A stretch of DNA of 64,000 nucleotides from Asterella californica (Eukaryota > Streptophyta > Marchantiopsida > Marchantiales > Aytoniaceae), in the NCBI GenBank assembly GCA_036924285.1, contig JAYKYS010000014.1, positions 8,618,001 to 8,682,000 on the forward strand, in the 5' to 3' direction. The notes under the pieces are model-generated. The model made no database searches. It was not told the DNA's origin and worked only from the letters and a program-made list of their open reading frames with translations. Both the position numbers and the translations under genes were made by a program. The stretch's first letter is position 1, and every line of letters starts with the position of its first letter. Positions 41,601 to 55,734 of the stretch are shown in pieces.

Positions 41601-44600
41601 CATCTTTGAATTTCTGTTTACAGCGGAAGATCAATTAGAGATTTCCGGAGCAAAGAAAAAGTGAGTCACAAAAAGAGCAGAGTCCCTTGCAGTACCATCA
41701 ACACAATCTCTAAGAATCGTTTGCACTAATCTAGGCTTTAATGGGATGCTTACAGATCTTCAACTCCCGGTTCTGAAACTCTAGATGCTTTTTAGAGTAA
41801 GGGCAATAAATTCAAGGTGGAACCTAAAGAAATTTGGTAGTCCTTGAGTAGGAAGTAGGTCCTTGCTACCATCTGCTTGCTGAGTACTGTGAATAGGAAA
41901 ACACAAAAATCACCTGACTTTTAAGCTGTTTCTTGACTTCCTCTATTAGACCAGATGCGCGTATCATGACCTCCTTTATAGACTCTGGTCCATATACTGC
42001 GGTGAAAGGTTCTTGTGCTTCCTCCACCACATCAGCTAGGCCCATACCATATGCACTTAAAATTCCGCAGTACCGGTGAACGACGACCTCACCTGATGAG
42101 GACGAGCCAATAAATCACAACTCCAAAGGGAAACGAGGCGAGACTTCCCAGAAATGATGTCTTCTACATATTATTTATGATCACTTATGACTTCTCATGA
42201 TGCAATCTTTCTTATTCTAGAACAAGTGCTCCAGACACAACCGTGGAAAGAAGACGGTACATAACATCTTCAATGATGTTAAATAGCTGGGCAAGACGTA
42301 TTACGCATTCCAAGGGCACGGGCAATGGCGCATGCATGTTGTGGTCCTGCCCCACCGAAGCATGCTAATGCATGTTTGCTGGTTTCGTAGCCTTTCATTT
42401 CTGTGAGCTGTTAGGACACAAACGACACTTCAGTATAGAGATACGGTTCCCAGTACCTGCTGTCCGTGGTTCAACCCAGACAGCAAACATATACATGGTC
42501 CGGGAGAATGGCAGTTCAGCTGAGGAGCAAGAACCACAGACAGAGGTAACACTCAGTAGAGTAACCCAGTGAAGTACATAGAAAGTTCTAGACAAGAAAT
42601 GTAGCCTGTGTGCTATCTTGGAGCGTCAAGTTAGCGTAACTCTATAACCTGAGGGGACTGACCAGTGGGAATGTGAAGTGCGGCGCACATTACCAGTGAT
42701 GGTGTCCCTCGGTATATAAGTGCAAAGTAGTAGGTATAGAATGCAGTGCCGGCTCATCGAAACGAAAATCAATAAATCTAGTGCAGAACTGAAAACCAAG
42801 GCTAAAATACAGTAAGAGTGAAGACGCAAACAAAGAGTTAGCGTACAAGGTCGGAAGTTACGAATAAGATATAAACAACCAGTTAGTCAGACGAATATGG
42901 TTCAGTGAGTGAGAAGAATATACGAACGATATACAGCAATAAAGTCACTCACGTACAGCTGCAGGTTATGAGTAGGTGTACACTCAAGAACCTAACTACC
43001 ACAAGGTACACGCAGAGCATGCAACAAACACTCTCCGGTCGCGTGCACCTCAACCTGCTCTCTGATTTCATCAGCACCCAACAGAGGAAGGTTAGGCTAT
43101 AGATGAGTAGGAGAAGTGATCAAACGAAATTGAGGACTTTTCCAACTCAGCAGGGTCTTGTCCTACAGCAAATACATGCCAGTTATGCGGTTAGCAACGA
43201 GATGCAAGAATTACCTACAAACCCTTAAGGTAACCCATGAATCTGAACTCCAGAGAAGCACATAGCAAGTACAAAGATGGGGTAAACGTACAGCTAAAAC
43301 TGTCTACATGTTTTAGCGAAAAAGTCTGCCAAGGTAACAGGATGTTCGAAGTGTGCTGCAAACGAAACAGTACATCCCCGGGAACATGACCCCTCGTGTG
43401 GAAACAATAGAGATAACTTGTGTAAGGTGATATGCAGACAATCTAAGAGTAGCGCAAGCCCACACGCTTCAACAACGACACTGGCCAGACCTCATTCAAG
43501 TGTCATCCTGTGAGCAGTCTCCTAACATATCAGAAAATCTGAAGGTAATGCTAAACATACAGTGAACAAAAAGTCAGTGAATAATCTTCGAAGAATATCA
43601 TGTTAGGATGTCGTATTTGGAAGGTTACCTACATTTTATCTACACTATGGTTTGCTCAATGTATGCTTCAGCGTATATTCTCCAAATATTTCCTTCATCA
43701 GCCGTCAGTATTCTGGATTGCATGCATGTTAGTCTAGGAGTATTAGTTATCTTTCTATCAAATTTTTGAGGCCGATACAAAGCAGACTTCGGACAAGATG
43801 TACATGAAAATCCTGCGATGGAAAGAATGTGAGAGTTAAAGCAGAACCGCATGGGCAACAATATAACATGGTACACGGGTAAAGCAGTTTCCGGAGAAAA
43901 CAATAACTCCCCCCGCACACTTAGGTAACCCCCAAATAGTTTTGAACCCATGGAAGTACAAACTGAGGAACAAAGAATGGTGTACATGTACGGTAACTTG
44001 GTCTGAGAAGTTAGCGAATGTATATAACCGAGTCGGACGAAAGTGAAATGTGTAGGGGAAGCATATTTCCAGATGGTACCCCCAGGTAGGGAATAGGGCA
44101 ACAATATAGCCAAGAATATACTAATCGCATCAAAAAGTGGGAGTAACTGTAAAACCACAACCACATGAGGGTAGGGGGATCACAGAGCAAGCAACAAGCA
44201 TAGATCTATGTTTCTGAAAGCCAGTCGATCAGCCTTCTGCCCAAGACTCACTGGAAACCGCAGTAGGTAGTGAGTAGGTGTGCACCCAACAACGAAACAC
44301 CACATACACGCCGAGCATGCAGGTACACATACTTCCCTTCGCTCTGACTTCGTTGGCACCACTGTTACGACCCTCGCATATTTTGACCCAGACAGCAAAT
44401 ATACCACCGTGCATTGAAAAGGGAAGGGAAAGAATTCCTCCATGTTCTCGACCACTACTTTCTCGTGACCAGGAACAAGGTGTATATACTAGTCCATATG
44501 CGTCCAAGGTTTATACATGTAACCCGCATCTCCAGGCAAGTCTACTCTAGAAGCATAAATGTCCAACAACCTAGATACAGAATCTGTATAGACGAAACAA

Positions 44601-47600
44601 CTCCAAAGCATATATTCATAATTGCCCAACGTCGAGAGCGAATCTTAAAGGTTTAGTTGCCAACTCACCTGACGAATGGGGCGACACATTGCCTCGTTTG
44701 CAACATCCAAAAATCCTAGAGCAATATCCTCCACAGGCATGTCCTCGGCTGCGACTTTCGAACGAGATCAGCGGTGAAATAGCCTAGAAAGGCTAGGATA
44801 CTAAAACAAGCATTCCAAAGCAACATGTAGTGGTAATCATTTTGCTACAGCGCATGTATGCCACCTCAAGGAAGATTGTACTCACCAGTAGGATCCTGCT
44901 CTCGACGATGGGCATTGATTGATGTCGCCAGCTCCTGAAAGGCTGCGCGGGTTGCTTCGACATCCAAAGGCTCATTTTCCTGTGAAAATGATCTTCCTTT
45001 CATAGCTGAAATTGCTAACACAAAGAAGCGAGGGACCAAACAATTCTTTCAAAGATATCACGTACCTTTGGACCAAATATATACGGAAAGTACTGAGGTA
45101 TAACGCGCCCCAGCAGCAGATTGGCATCAGTAACAGCCAACTGCCCTCCTTTCCGATAGCAGACCGGTCCAGGATGAGCACTAACTGATTCTGGACCTAC
45201 CTGCCACATTTATCCATTTTCTATCTAGATATAAGAAATATGGGCAACATAGACGTTGGTGTCAAAACTCTTCTATTCGCCTTCGACGGGCAAAGAGGTG
45301 AATCATAACTTGAAAAATTATCTTGTTGGTTTATATCTTCGAAATCCGTTCAAGTAGCGTAAAAAGAGTCCCCCAAGTGACCTCGCAATGCGAAAGACTT
45401 ATGATACTGACGAATCCGGTGTACAATGTAAACTGCATTTTGGCGGCTATATATATCTTATTTGTATGAGAGCCCTCATCCTACCAGTGTGAGATCACCT
45501 AAGGCACGCCGAAAAATGCTACTGAACGTCCACATAAAACCGCAGGACTGCTCACTTGGACACTAAAACAACTCCAGATGTACCTTGAACACTCCAGCTT
45601 GAAACTTCAGCTTCGAACCCCCACCAGCTGCCACTGTGTTGATATCAAGCTGCGGAGCCTGTGCAAACAAAATTTAAGTGTAGTAGCAGTTGCGCAATGA
45701 CAGAAGGAAACACTCTTCGGTGGCCTGCCTTCTCCAACATGTACTTCTCAAGTCACAAGTCGACACTACATTCAGGTTACTGATACAAAATTTCGAAAGC
45801 TTTCCTACTGCTGCCACTGCCGAAACAAGTGGCGTGTGGTGGGTAGTCCGGCTTGGTTCGCCGACACTATACAATGAAACATCACCTGGAAACTACCTGA
45901 ATTATAACCCCTGCTGTTTGTGTCTCCAAGACTTGTTCATAGCTACCAGCATATCTGCTAACGTCCGTTGAGGTTCCACCCATGTCAAATCCTATGATCT
46001 GAAAATGTAGAAAGAGTGGACCAGCGCGTTAGAACAGCTACTTGTCAACGCCTGTATCCACAGATGACGAAGGAGAGATTTGTAGGAAAGTGAAGACTGA
46101 ATCAAATCCGATAATCTGAGGTGAGCCAACTCACTACCCAATAAGAGAACTTTTGATTCCACTCCATACGAAGTAACAAAAATCGCAATGACTGAAGTCA
46201 CATCTAGTCCCCACAGAGCTACTCACAGGTTGTTTGGTTTCCAAGTCATGCGTTGTTCTTGCGTACCCAACAACACCTCCTGCTGGTCCTGAAAGAATGG
46301 CCTGAATGGGAAAGAGACTACCGACGGTCGATTAGGTTTCCCTACAAACATCCTATCGTAGTCTGTACTCGACTGGCACGATCGATATCTGCCTTCAACC
46401 AAGGTTCTCTATCTTATCGGACATTACAGGAAAGAAACGCCACTTTTACGGAGTCTACCACTGACAAATTCTGACCTTGTGACCCGAAAACCGACTTTCG
46501 GGGGTAAGACCTCCATCGGACTGCATGAAGGATACAGACACCTTATCCAATCCTTTATCAAAGCCTGATTCAAGGTAGTAACGTCAATACAGGAAAAAGA
46601 AAAAAATGATTGAAAAGTCACCAGTACAAACTGATAGAGTGGATTTTAATGGAAGGTCACAGGAACTCCAACTAAAAAGAGAAGAGGATAGCCCAATGAT
46701 ACTTGAACAACAATGGTCTACTACGGTATGGACAACTATTACTACCTGATAAAAAGCCGGACAGGTATTCCTTGATGACTGGAGTCAGGTACGCATCGAC
46801 CGTTGCAGTCAGACCTCTTGGAACAGCTCTAACCATTGGGATAAGGGCAGAAGATATCGACACTTGCTTGAAACCAATCTCTTTGGCCACACGCTCCACT
46901 GCCTATTTCCATTAACGTTTCTGTCAACATCGACAGTCTTGCAACCAATGAAATGACCTTGGACGTAACATGATCTAAACACATGATACATAAAGATGTC
47001 GGTAGGTACAAACTGCCACTCCTTCAATCAGTGAATCAATTTTCACTGCAGATAGACTTTGATAGTGTATAAGCCCATGCATGCAACTCAAATTCTAAGA
47101 TACCTCGATCTCGACAATGTGATTAAAGTTCCCCGGGGGTTGGACTCATAGAAGGTCAAACATAAGCCTACAAGTCGACAAATCCACACCATACATGCCA
47201 TTGATTCAAGTCATGCGGCTACTCTTAAGTTTCAGAGATGCAGTCCTTTGCAACAGAACATTACAGATGTAAGCACTCCGCCCGCAGATTAGTTTGTCGC
47301 TTTATCCAGGTGGGCTACCAAAGCATTAGAAACGATCAGGCGTAATACAGAGGCACAATTAAAGTAACAAGTGTCACCTGTTCGTGGTCAGGGTAAGTGT
47401 ATGAATGCAGGAAGACCACCGCAAGGCTGTGGATTCCTTTCTCAATAAGTGCCTGTTCAACATGACCGGAACACCAACATCAGATGACATCCGAAAACAG
47501 AAACTCGAATTTTACCCGGATTCCTAAATTTTAATTACTGTGTCACAATGACATCCTAACCGTATAATTACGTGCACACACTAGGCAGGAAGCTTTCAGC

Positions 47601-49593
47601 GCTTAGGCATCAACCTGTAGTTTGGGCTTCAGGTTTTCCGCGTCCAAGGGTTTGATGATTTCGACAACTTCACCAGAGAGCCCTTTCACGGACTTAACGC
47701 CCTCCTCGGGAAATCCATTCAACGCAAGCTGTACGCGCTCGTCAACCTCAATAACCTCCTCATACCTACAGAGTTTCCATCCCACATGCATGAAAGTGTT
47801 TTCCCAATTATGCTCCATAAGTTTCACGCTCCGACGCAGAACCCGAGATAGATAATCGGTTCCCAACTCACTTCTAGGAATGGTCTCATTCCGGTATCTT
47901 TTCGCATGAATGTGTGTGTGTGTGCCCCGCAAAAGCTTGAAACCATCAGGAGGACGAGCAAAGAATACATACAGTGTAGAAGGTACGGCCACAGTCAGGT
48001 CAAATATTTTTGGTCGCGCCTGGTTACCAATACGTAAGAGGTCTCTAAATCCCTATGAGAAATTGGAAAGTGCCATCAGTAAGATATAAACAAGCGTCAA
48101 AGCAGAACAAGAGCTCAATCAAAATGCTAATATTCTCACGAGAAAAAATGATCAAAAAGATTACCGAGAGAACTAGTCCCAAAAACAAGTATATCTTTTA
48201 AACATGCGACGGGCACTAGACCTTTAGCTCCAACGAAATCAAATAGTTTACATCCTCACCTTAGTGACACAAAGTGCGGTGCGCTCACCCTTTCGCTCGA
48301 GCAACGCATTTGTAGCAACAGTTGTACCTATTACCAAATCCAGAATATCATAATTGTCAACTTAGAAAGAACTTGGCAACACGGAGACTAGTCAATATAC
48401 AACCATGCTAGGCAAGGTCCCCCGGTTACATTCAAAGTATGTTCGGATCTACAACTTCAAATTATTACAGGGAGCACAAGTAAGTACTGAATGGAAGCGT
48501 AAAATCTACGGCTTGGTTAATGGACTGTCCTACTACTTTCCCTTTATTTGATTACTCAAGATGGTCACCTAGAGTAGGGGTACGAGGATTATGTGCAGTC
48601 AAACGGGTCTAGGTGCAGGAGACACAGACCCATCCGAATCCAGTCCAATTTGTCGGTTGGAAGCTTTTGTGACCTTGGTATTTTCTCCCCCGTCACCTGG
48701 TTCCATGATGGTTCACCACATAAACCAACTAGAGGTAAGTGCCCATAGACCATAACACGCTGCAGTGTTCAAGTTTCAGAAGCCTTCTACATTTATTACT
48801 CTCGAAATGGCATTCAACACTTCATGGAGCATTCCTAATTGCGAGCCTGGGACTTTACCTCCTCCAGGATCCGCCTTATTCCTTCACGAGGTGCGTCATC
48901 GTAATTAGCAGGATCAACCGAAAGAAGTTTTATAAAACGCCACCCAAGCTCTCCAGGTACCTGTAAATGCAACCAGCCAGCACCATACATAATCCAACAT
49001 ACTACTAAGCGGACATGAGGAGTAGTTGAGTATGACAACGAATGTCTGTCTCTCCCTTGCCGCTGAAGAGTGATATGTTTATGGAGAAGGAAAACAAAAG
49101 GGATATCTGGTGATGGCTTAACGGTGCCAAATCGATGATAATTTCGTCTGTAAAGCAATGGCAGGGAGTACTCTGCCTCCAGTCGGTGAGCTGTAAAAGT
49201 CAAGCTACTGAAATAAATTTTTCCCTGCCAGAAAGTCTAACTGGCCTCCAGTCTGATGCACTTCAAAAGATATTTAGTTTAAACGTTAAACATGGACAAA
49301 AGTCCAGCTCTAGTCGTCAGTCCTTCAGTTCTGATATTAAATAACTAACAGATTTTCCTCCATCCATCCTTCAGAATCGGACACACCAGCGGGGCAACTA
49401 CAATGGATAAAATCACAACTTCTTGTAAATTTATTTAGTATTGCTCGTAGAAGAAAGAATTAGCAGCGTAAGGACGTCCGGAATTAAATTCTGCCAGAGA
49501 ACCAACCTCAGCGTACACATCCGTGAACGTGCCGCCCCTGTCAATGCAGAACCGGAACTGCCGAGCGCTGCGATCGTCCTCCAGGCTTCCCAT
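35602..49593 (-). CDS. OXP1: 5-oxoprolinase (35 exons)
   Basis: ATP-dependent cytosolic enzyme opening 5-oxoproline to glutamate (gamma-glutamyl cycle). Exons: 49593-49507, 48960-48859, 48696-48630, 48327-48260, 48052-47973, 47765-47615, 47452-47378, 46902-46746, 46564-46476, 46301-46227, 45998-45897, 45658-45584, 45200-45066, 44979-44886, 44754-44669, 42407-42305, 42092-41914, 41613-41560, 41470-41385, 41025-40945, 40768-40678, 40299-40225, 39931-39734, 39612-39491, 39361-39271, 38947-38786, 38408-38280, 38044-37952, 37769-37566, 37240-37172, 36850-36672, 36556-36394, 36194-36090, 35932-35815, 35693-35602. Together 3837 nt, 1278 residues plus stop, all joined in phase and close to the length of plant OXP1. 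Domains: hydantoinase A N-terminal ([15 protein letters not shown], residue 15 on), hydantoinase A ATP site ([13 protein letters not shown]), and hydantoinase B C-terminal half ([30 protein letters not shown], final TPGGGGYG). Intron 21 uses a weak donor, GTGCTC. Confidence 0.96.
42408..44668 (-). other. Large intron 15 of OXP1 with diverged internal repeats
   Basis: At 2.26 kb it is far longer than the other OXP1 introns (mostly 100-550 bp). Two diverged copies of one segment lie at about 42970-43075 and 44270-44360, both with GTAGGTGT, a CGC.GAGCATGCA string and a TC.GCACC end. Another segment, about 43190-43240, resembles 40028-40080 in intron 22 (GATGCAAGAA.TACC then GGTAACCC). No open frame of note, so the extra length looks like a decayed non-coding repeat. 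Confidence 0.5.
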
Positions 49594-49795
49594 CGTCCTC
49601 TGTGAAAGACAACCAAACGTCCCAGATTTCTTCAGAGTGATTCAACCACGAGAGTTGTCTGTCCACTTGCCCGGACAGACTACCCCAAAAGAGTTCTCCT
49701 CCTGCTGAATTCACCGCACCTCATGTGAACGATCACAACCGCCACAAACAATGTTCTTCCTGATAACGTGAGTGAGGGAGGTAGTGCACACTCAA

Positions 49796-49853
49796 TTTCT
49801 TCAGCATACGAGATAAGCTCGAGGCTTTCTTCAGCATACGAGATAAGCTCGAG
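49796..49853. repeat. 28-bp direct repeat upstream of OXP1
   Basis: Two perfect copies at 49796-49823 and 49826-49853, separated by GC, starting TTTCTTCAGCATACGAG and ending in AAGCTCGAG. They sit about 200-260 bp upstream of the OXP1 ATG, in likely promoter or leader sequence. Confidence 0.8.
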
Positions 49854-51939
49854 CTCGAGAGCTGGATTCCATGGCTCCTCTCCAGCACGTTCCGTCCATA
49901 CCTTCAGGAAACTCAGTTACTGAATAGTCACTGATGTTTCACAACTGGTACTCGAGAATTTAGAATAGACCATCAGACAAAGCTGGTTTACCAGGTACTA
50001 CACATGTGCGACACCACACACGATTGTACTGTGGTTCCACTTTCGTAATTCCGGCATAACTAGTGTCGAACTTTCTCTTGCACATCGTGAACATCGTACT
50101 TCGCTTGCAAGTGTAATAATACCACTGTAAGGTAATCCCAACCTCTATATGAAATTCTCCTTACATATCATTATCGCTTACGATTGCTTGTTATTATCTG
50201 TTGACTAGATACAAAATTAACATAATCAATAAGATGCACTCGTCTAAATTCAAATTGATCATTCTTCTCACTCACTTATTGATTGTTTGTTTTACTTCTT
50301 GGTTGTGGTTCGTTATTGCTACGTTACAAAGCCATGAAAGGAGTATGGCAAAATGCTTATCATTTCACAGTAGTTTCGCGGAAGACTCAAGAAGCTGGTT
50401 AATGAATCTTTGGAAAGGATAACTCGCTATAAATCTCCCTCCATCGCCTCTGTATTCTGACAAAGATAACTCTGTATATCCAATTATCTCTCCCTCCATC
50501 ACCGGTGTGTATTGTAGTTAGTATCAATTTTGACTTTATCGGTGAATCATGTTTCCATTTACGGAGAATAGTGGAAAAGTTTTGCTGACAAATCACTGGA
50601 CAGGGACCATGTGAATCCAGCTGTCTGAAAGTGGAGGAAAGAATGCACAGATATGTGAAGATCACCTGCTCTTCATTTTGCCTCTCGCCTTCATTATGCA
50701 GCGAAAGAGCCATTCATTCAGCACCTACTAGCCACGTATTTCCTCTATACGCTCGACGGATGTACAAGATTCGGAACTGGAAAGAAGAACACTTCCAGAA
50801 CTGAATATCCGCTCTCGGTTTCTTCCTTGCGTTCATCATGATACCTCAATCCGCTGATGAACTGAGTTCCCGTACGAGGGACGCCACCCGCGCCAGTAGT
50901 ACTACGGTATAGATAGGGATCTACTCAAGTCTCATTTTGTTAATTTGTGATATTCTGGATATGTTACTCTCTCGTCAGTACTGTACTGTTTATGTAGTTA
51001 TTTCTCCTTGCGAGCTTCGCTTCTTAGTAGGATTACAAGAAGGCTGTTCGCCTTACCAGGGCTAGGTACAGTGTATGGTTACACCAGGCCCATCAGTCTC
51101 TCTGCTCCCAGTATGGTTGCAGGTTCGGTTCCTCATCATATCCTTTGTTGAAGGATCGGTAAACCCATAAAGCTCTGCATTCACTCGTCGGGCTCCACGT
51201 GGAGCAATGGTTTGGCATACCAATTCTCCTTTTAGTACTCATATATCATAGAGACTGGGTTTTCGTTGGCTCGAACGTAATCTAATCGTGCTGAAGTGGA
51301 TGATAATTATTTACTTCAATCCGTATAACATAAGAGTTTTGAAGGACCATAAGAATAATAGTAAAGATAGTTTTATATGATGAACTTATTAATACAACCC
51401 CTATTATTCAGTTATGTCCTCAAGGAGAAAATTTAATTTTGTTCCTGCATCAAACCACTATGGAGGAAGCTGGAGTACTAAGAAAGCCAAACTTTACAAA
51501 TGCATGATCTACAGGTGGCGCTTAGACTAATGCTCTCTTCTCCAGTTTACTGTCTGTAAGTTTAAAACTATTTCAACTATAAATATGTTTACTTGCGTAT
51601 AAAGTAACTTTCTGGTTAAAATCTTAATCTTGTGGATTTTTACGTGAAGGAAATCCGTACTAAGTTGGAAACAGTAATCTACAGTGGTGTACTATCTTCT
51701 AGCCAGATATTTGTGGGTTGAAGAAGAAAAATATAATAACGCAATTCATACTAACTTCAGAGGACTCCTTCCCTTCCCTCTTTCCTTCCCAGAAGTGTAC
51801 CTCCGATGCAATTTGTCGTCCTGCCTTTCACAGGTGTATTAGCGGTTTCCATTAGCATAAACTATTCCGTCCTTTATCCCTTTGTATTTTCCTTGGTTTA
51901 TTTTGTATAAACTACCGTCTTTCCCCCTACGCCACTGTC

Positions 51940-52110
51940 TAGGTTCAGAAAACTTATAAATCACAGTTTGATCTCGGTTTAAGTTTGGAAAATGATATAC
52001 CGCTATTTAAGCTCAGTTAGGTTAAGAAAATTTATAAACTATTGTTTAGGTTCAGTTTTGGATTGGAAAATTTATATACCACGGTTTAGGTTCGGTAAAA
52101 CACGAACCTG
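51940..52110. repeat. Degenerate tandem repeat (GGTTCRGTT / GGAAAATTTATA)
   Basis: Several imperfect units of the form GGTTTAGGTTCGGTT followed by GGAAAATTTATA.ACC recur with spacing of about 30-60 bases. The copies have diverged, so this is an old tandem expansion. Confidence 0.55.
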
Positions 52111-54719
52111 CATTGATGTGTAATAAGTACATTAATATTAAAAAATGGACATCATGGTTCATGTTACATGAACCTGGAACGATAATGGTTTATCAGTATA
52201 AATCACTCCTTCAAGATGTTTTATGTATAGCGAAAGCCACGAGAGAGTAGAATGTTTAGAAATGAGAAACCACCACTAAGAGTAGTTGATTTTTGCAGCT
52301 AAAAGATAACAGAAATATAGATCTTGGTTCTTTTATTATTTTATAAACCATGACTGAATTATATTTTAGAAATATTATTTAAAATAGTCAAAGACCAGTC
52401 AAATATCATTTATAAAATATCTTGCCTGAGAATCCACTGAAGAGGATGATCTATCATACATAAAACCAATCCAAAATATAAAAATAGAATAAAAGTTATT
52501 ACTTTACTACTCCCTTCACTACCGCACTCTCCCCTCTGACCGAAAGCACGACTGTATGGAAGTTGAAACTAAGGGAGAGTATAAGATTCATTCTAACGTA
52601 ACGCCTTCTAGTCCTATGCTAAGTGAGTGAGGAGGACCTGTCCTCGTGGCAAAGATCTACTCCACCCTACACCTAATATTTATAACTGAAGTCCATTTTC
52701 TTCTCGAAGAGGGAATTCAGAGAAAGTTTGTCCGTGCCTGTCTTTAGTGTATAGCTTCAGGGACGAGACCCGCACACTTGATTCAAGAAGAACCAAGAAA
52801 CTCATGCGTTACAGAGGCTCGGGCGGGGGACAAATAAGCTCCTCGTCACCCCCCCTTGCTTATTAGGTGTCTGGCTATTGGTTCGGTTGTTGGGGACACT
52901 GCGAGAAGAGGGAGGGAGAGTCATTTTTCTGATCCATTATCACGTGTGGATGTAGTCACGTCGCATTTGATGTACTTTCATAGGTATTATATTATTCTCT
53001 TGCATAATCACCTCAGCTCAGTTCAATTCATTACATGTATTAGAGTGTTTTTGTTTTTACAAATGAAATATTTCTACTTAAAAAGTCAAATGTATCTTGA
53101 AGTGCTTTTGGTACAGTTTAATACTAAAGATAAGTCTCTAAATCTTCAGAGAAATAATGATATATTAAAGTTTTTGTAAAAATAATCATTTTAGAGAAAA
53201 CTGTATTTGATTATATTCCATGAATTCTCTTCCAAAGAAAGAACTAATTTCTCACCGGCTCGAACTCCCGACGTCGAGATTCTTAACGAGCACAGTTGTG
53301 ACTAAGCTAACTTCAAGGTATCTAAAATTAGGTTACATATACTCTCAAATCTATATATATACCATGTTGTCTCTTTACGTGATAAGATGTCAGTCTTTTA
53401 TAGGTCGTCGGGCATACAAAATTCTTACATACACAAATGACTATCTTGCAAAACTATCTCAGCTATCCTTCATACACAAAAATCTGCACACACACAGTGG
53501 GTATATATAGTCCATTTGTAAAGTTAATTTACAATCAGATGACGTAACGAGAGCTGAAGAAATGAAAAGCTCGATTATTTTATCTCCAAACCATTTGTCC
53601 TCTTTCTTCCCTGACCAGAAGTTCATGTTGCATGTATATTCACCCCCTCTATGGAAAGATGAAAGAGGAAAATATATTAATTTATTATCTAATTTTCTTA
53701 TCAATAGATAATAAATTAATTATTTTACGAATTAATGTTTCATTGCTAGCAGCTCTCACTTATACTCTCAGAAACATGTCCTTATGAGTTATTTCTAGAA
53801 TACCCAGCAACGGTACGGTTAATATTTAATATTTATAATTAAATTTATTTTTCCTTAAAATGTATTATAGATGTTCCATATATCAAAAAGCAGGAAAAAG
53901 TTCGAGAAGTTCATGTTGCACGCATATACAAAACGAACATCACTAGTTTCCAAGGGAAGGTATAAGCACTTCCAGCCTTTATTGCACTTTTGAATGTTCA
54001 GGGCTAGAGATTATGAATAGCTTTTCTCTTGGTTTACAAACATGATGTTTGACATGTACTCTGGTTGTAGAAGCACCAAAAGATATAGAGATAGACGAAG
54101 AGGAGATGAGGGATTTGTTTGGTCAGCAATCTCAGAGAAAAAACATGGGTGGACATTTTTACTCATATATGTTGAAGTCTTAGTTCAAATATGTTATAGA
54201 GTTTGAGGAGGAGTGATCTAGGAGAGTGTGTATCTTTCGTCCTAATGGTTTTTTTAGAAGATAAGCATAATCTTCACTTAACGGTGAGGGGATCCCTGAG
54301 ATTTTCAGAATCCACGATACACATTCTCACGGTTGGCTCGTCTTCGAGTGTCTCATTGATGTGAAAGAGAGAAGTCGATTCATTATTTTCTGATCGTCAA
54401 AAACAAGTAACGGAAAAGTGTTTCTCCGGATGGTGTCTGTACATCCGAGAGCGGATCCGTTCAAGGGTTGTCAAAGACTTTCACGTGGTTCTGTGTGCTG
54501 AGTAGCCCACCGGCTTAAGTGTGTAACATTGCTCTATTTCTAACATTCTAACATTGTAACATCACTGCGAGGAAATGCATTGTGCGAAGAAAAAGGTCAG
54601 AAAGTTGCTCTATTTCTAACAAAAAGATGACATTTATATCCATGAGAGGTTCGAGGAAAGCTCAACTCGGCTCACACCCGAGAGAAAGCGTGGTTCCTTT
54701 CATTCTTCTTGTTCAAACG

Positions 54720-55500
54720 TATGGATTCTAAGATTGCAGGTCGCGAGGCCCGGCTTATTGACGCGCTTCAAATCCCTAGCCATCAAGCAACCTGTTCGTC
54801 CTGCTGCAGATTCTATCTCATACAAATGTGCAATTCCAAGAGATATTACTTTGCACGCTGTCGTGGAACTTGAAGACCTTGCTGTTACCCTGTTCTTTCC
54901 GTCCACCACGCCTCCTGCTGCTGCTCTTCGCCAGTGGCTATGGAATGAATGAAAAGGAAAACTCTCGCTGGATGTCACTCACATCCGCAGTGTCGGCCGC
55001 TCGCACTTCATCGTCAGCTTACAGACTATGGCCGGAAAAGATCTGGTCCTGTCACACAAGACCTGCAACGTTAATGGGTACTTCGGTTGCATTCTACAAT
55101 AGACTCCTGATGCAGAAAATGAACACTTCTCGCCTGCCACTCTACCAGTCTGGGTGGAATTTGTTAATCTTCTCTCTTATTTTCGGAGTCGAGATCAACT
55201 GGAGATCTTATTCGGTGCACTTGGACCGATTGCAGTCATACCACCTACAGCAGGGGATCATGCCACGAGAAATGTGAGGGGCTGCATCATGTGGAAGCTC
55301 TCCAATGTTATTCCTCCCTTTGTCTCTGTTGACTATGGGGGAGTGGAATATGAATTACTTGTCACATTTTATAATGTACCAGGCTGCTGTTACCGATGCA
55401 GGAAATTTGACCATTGGGCCAATACTTGTCCCCTCAAGCCGAATACATTACTGTCGACGCACAACTCCACATCGCTTATTGACGGTCATGACCTTGGCCC
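54720..55500 (+). pseudogene. LINE copy 1 ORF1: DUF4283-like region and zinc knuckle
   Basis: Across three frames a plant-LINE ORF1 can be followed: VELEDLAVTLFFP, then the HFIVSLQTMAGKDLVLSHKT region, PVWVEFVNLL, VSVDYGGVEYELLV, and the zinc knuckle CCYRCRKFDHWANTC (CX2CX4HX4C) near 55385-55430. ORF1 proteins bind the LINE RNA. Frameshifts lie near 54950 and 55130. Confidence 0.8.
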
Positions 55501-55734
55501 CTCCGGTTTAGAACTCCCCTTGGACGCTCCACCGCCGATAGCGATTGACTCTACTCATGATGTCACTCGCCTTCTTGAGGATAAAGCTTCACCGCAGATC
55601 GCACTTGGATCTTTCATAGATGCTAACTCTCATCACGTGAGCGACCCTGTTCAGAGGGTGCTTCTTGATACTCTTCCAGTGCTCACGAAGCAGACCTCTA
55701 ATGTACGTGCTATCAATCTTCGGACATCTGGTGT

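Larger units (their letters stand above)
49594..54719. other. OXP1 upstream region and AT-rich spacer
   Basis: The first few hundred bases are the OXP1 promoter side, with a 28-bp direct repeat at 49796-49853. Beyond it are 4.8 kb without a recognisable gene, AT-rich after 51200. The degenerate tandem repeat at 51940-52110 and a box B-like GGTTCGGTTCC at 51122-51132 are the only structures found. Confidence 0.5.

Noticed and set aside
51060..51180. tRNA or SINE around the box B-like GGTTCGGTTCC at 51122
   Set aside because: No convincing box A at the right distance and no cloverleaf could be formed by eye.
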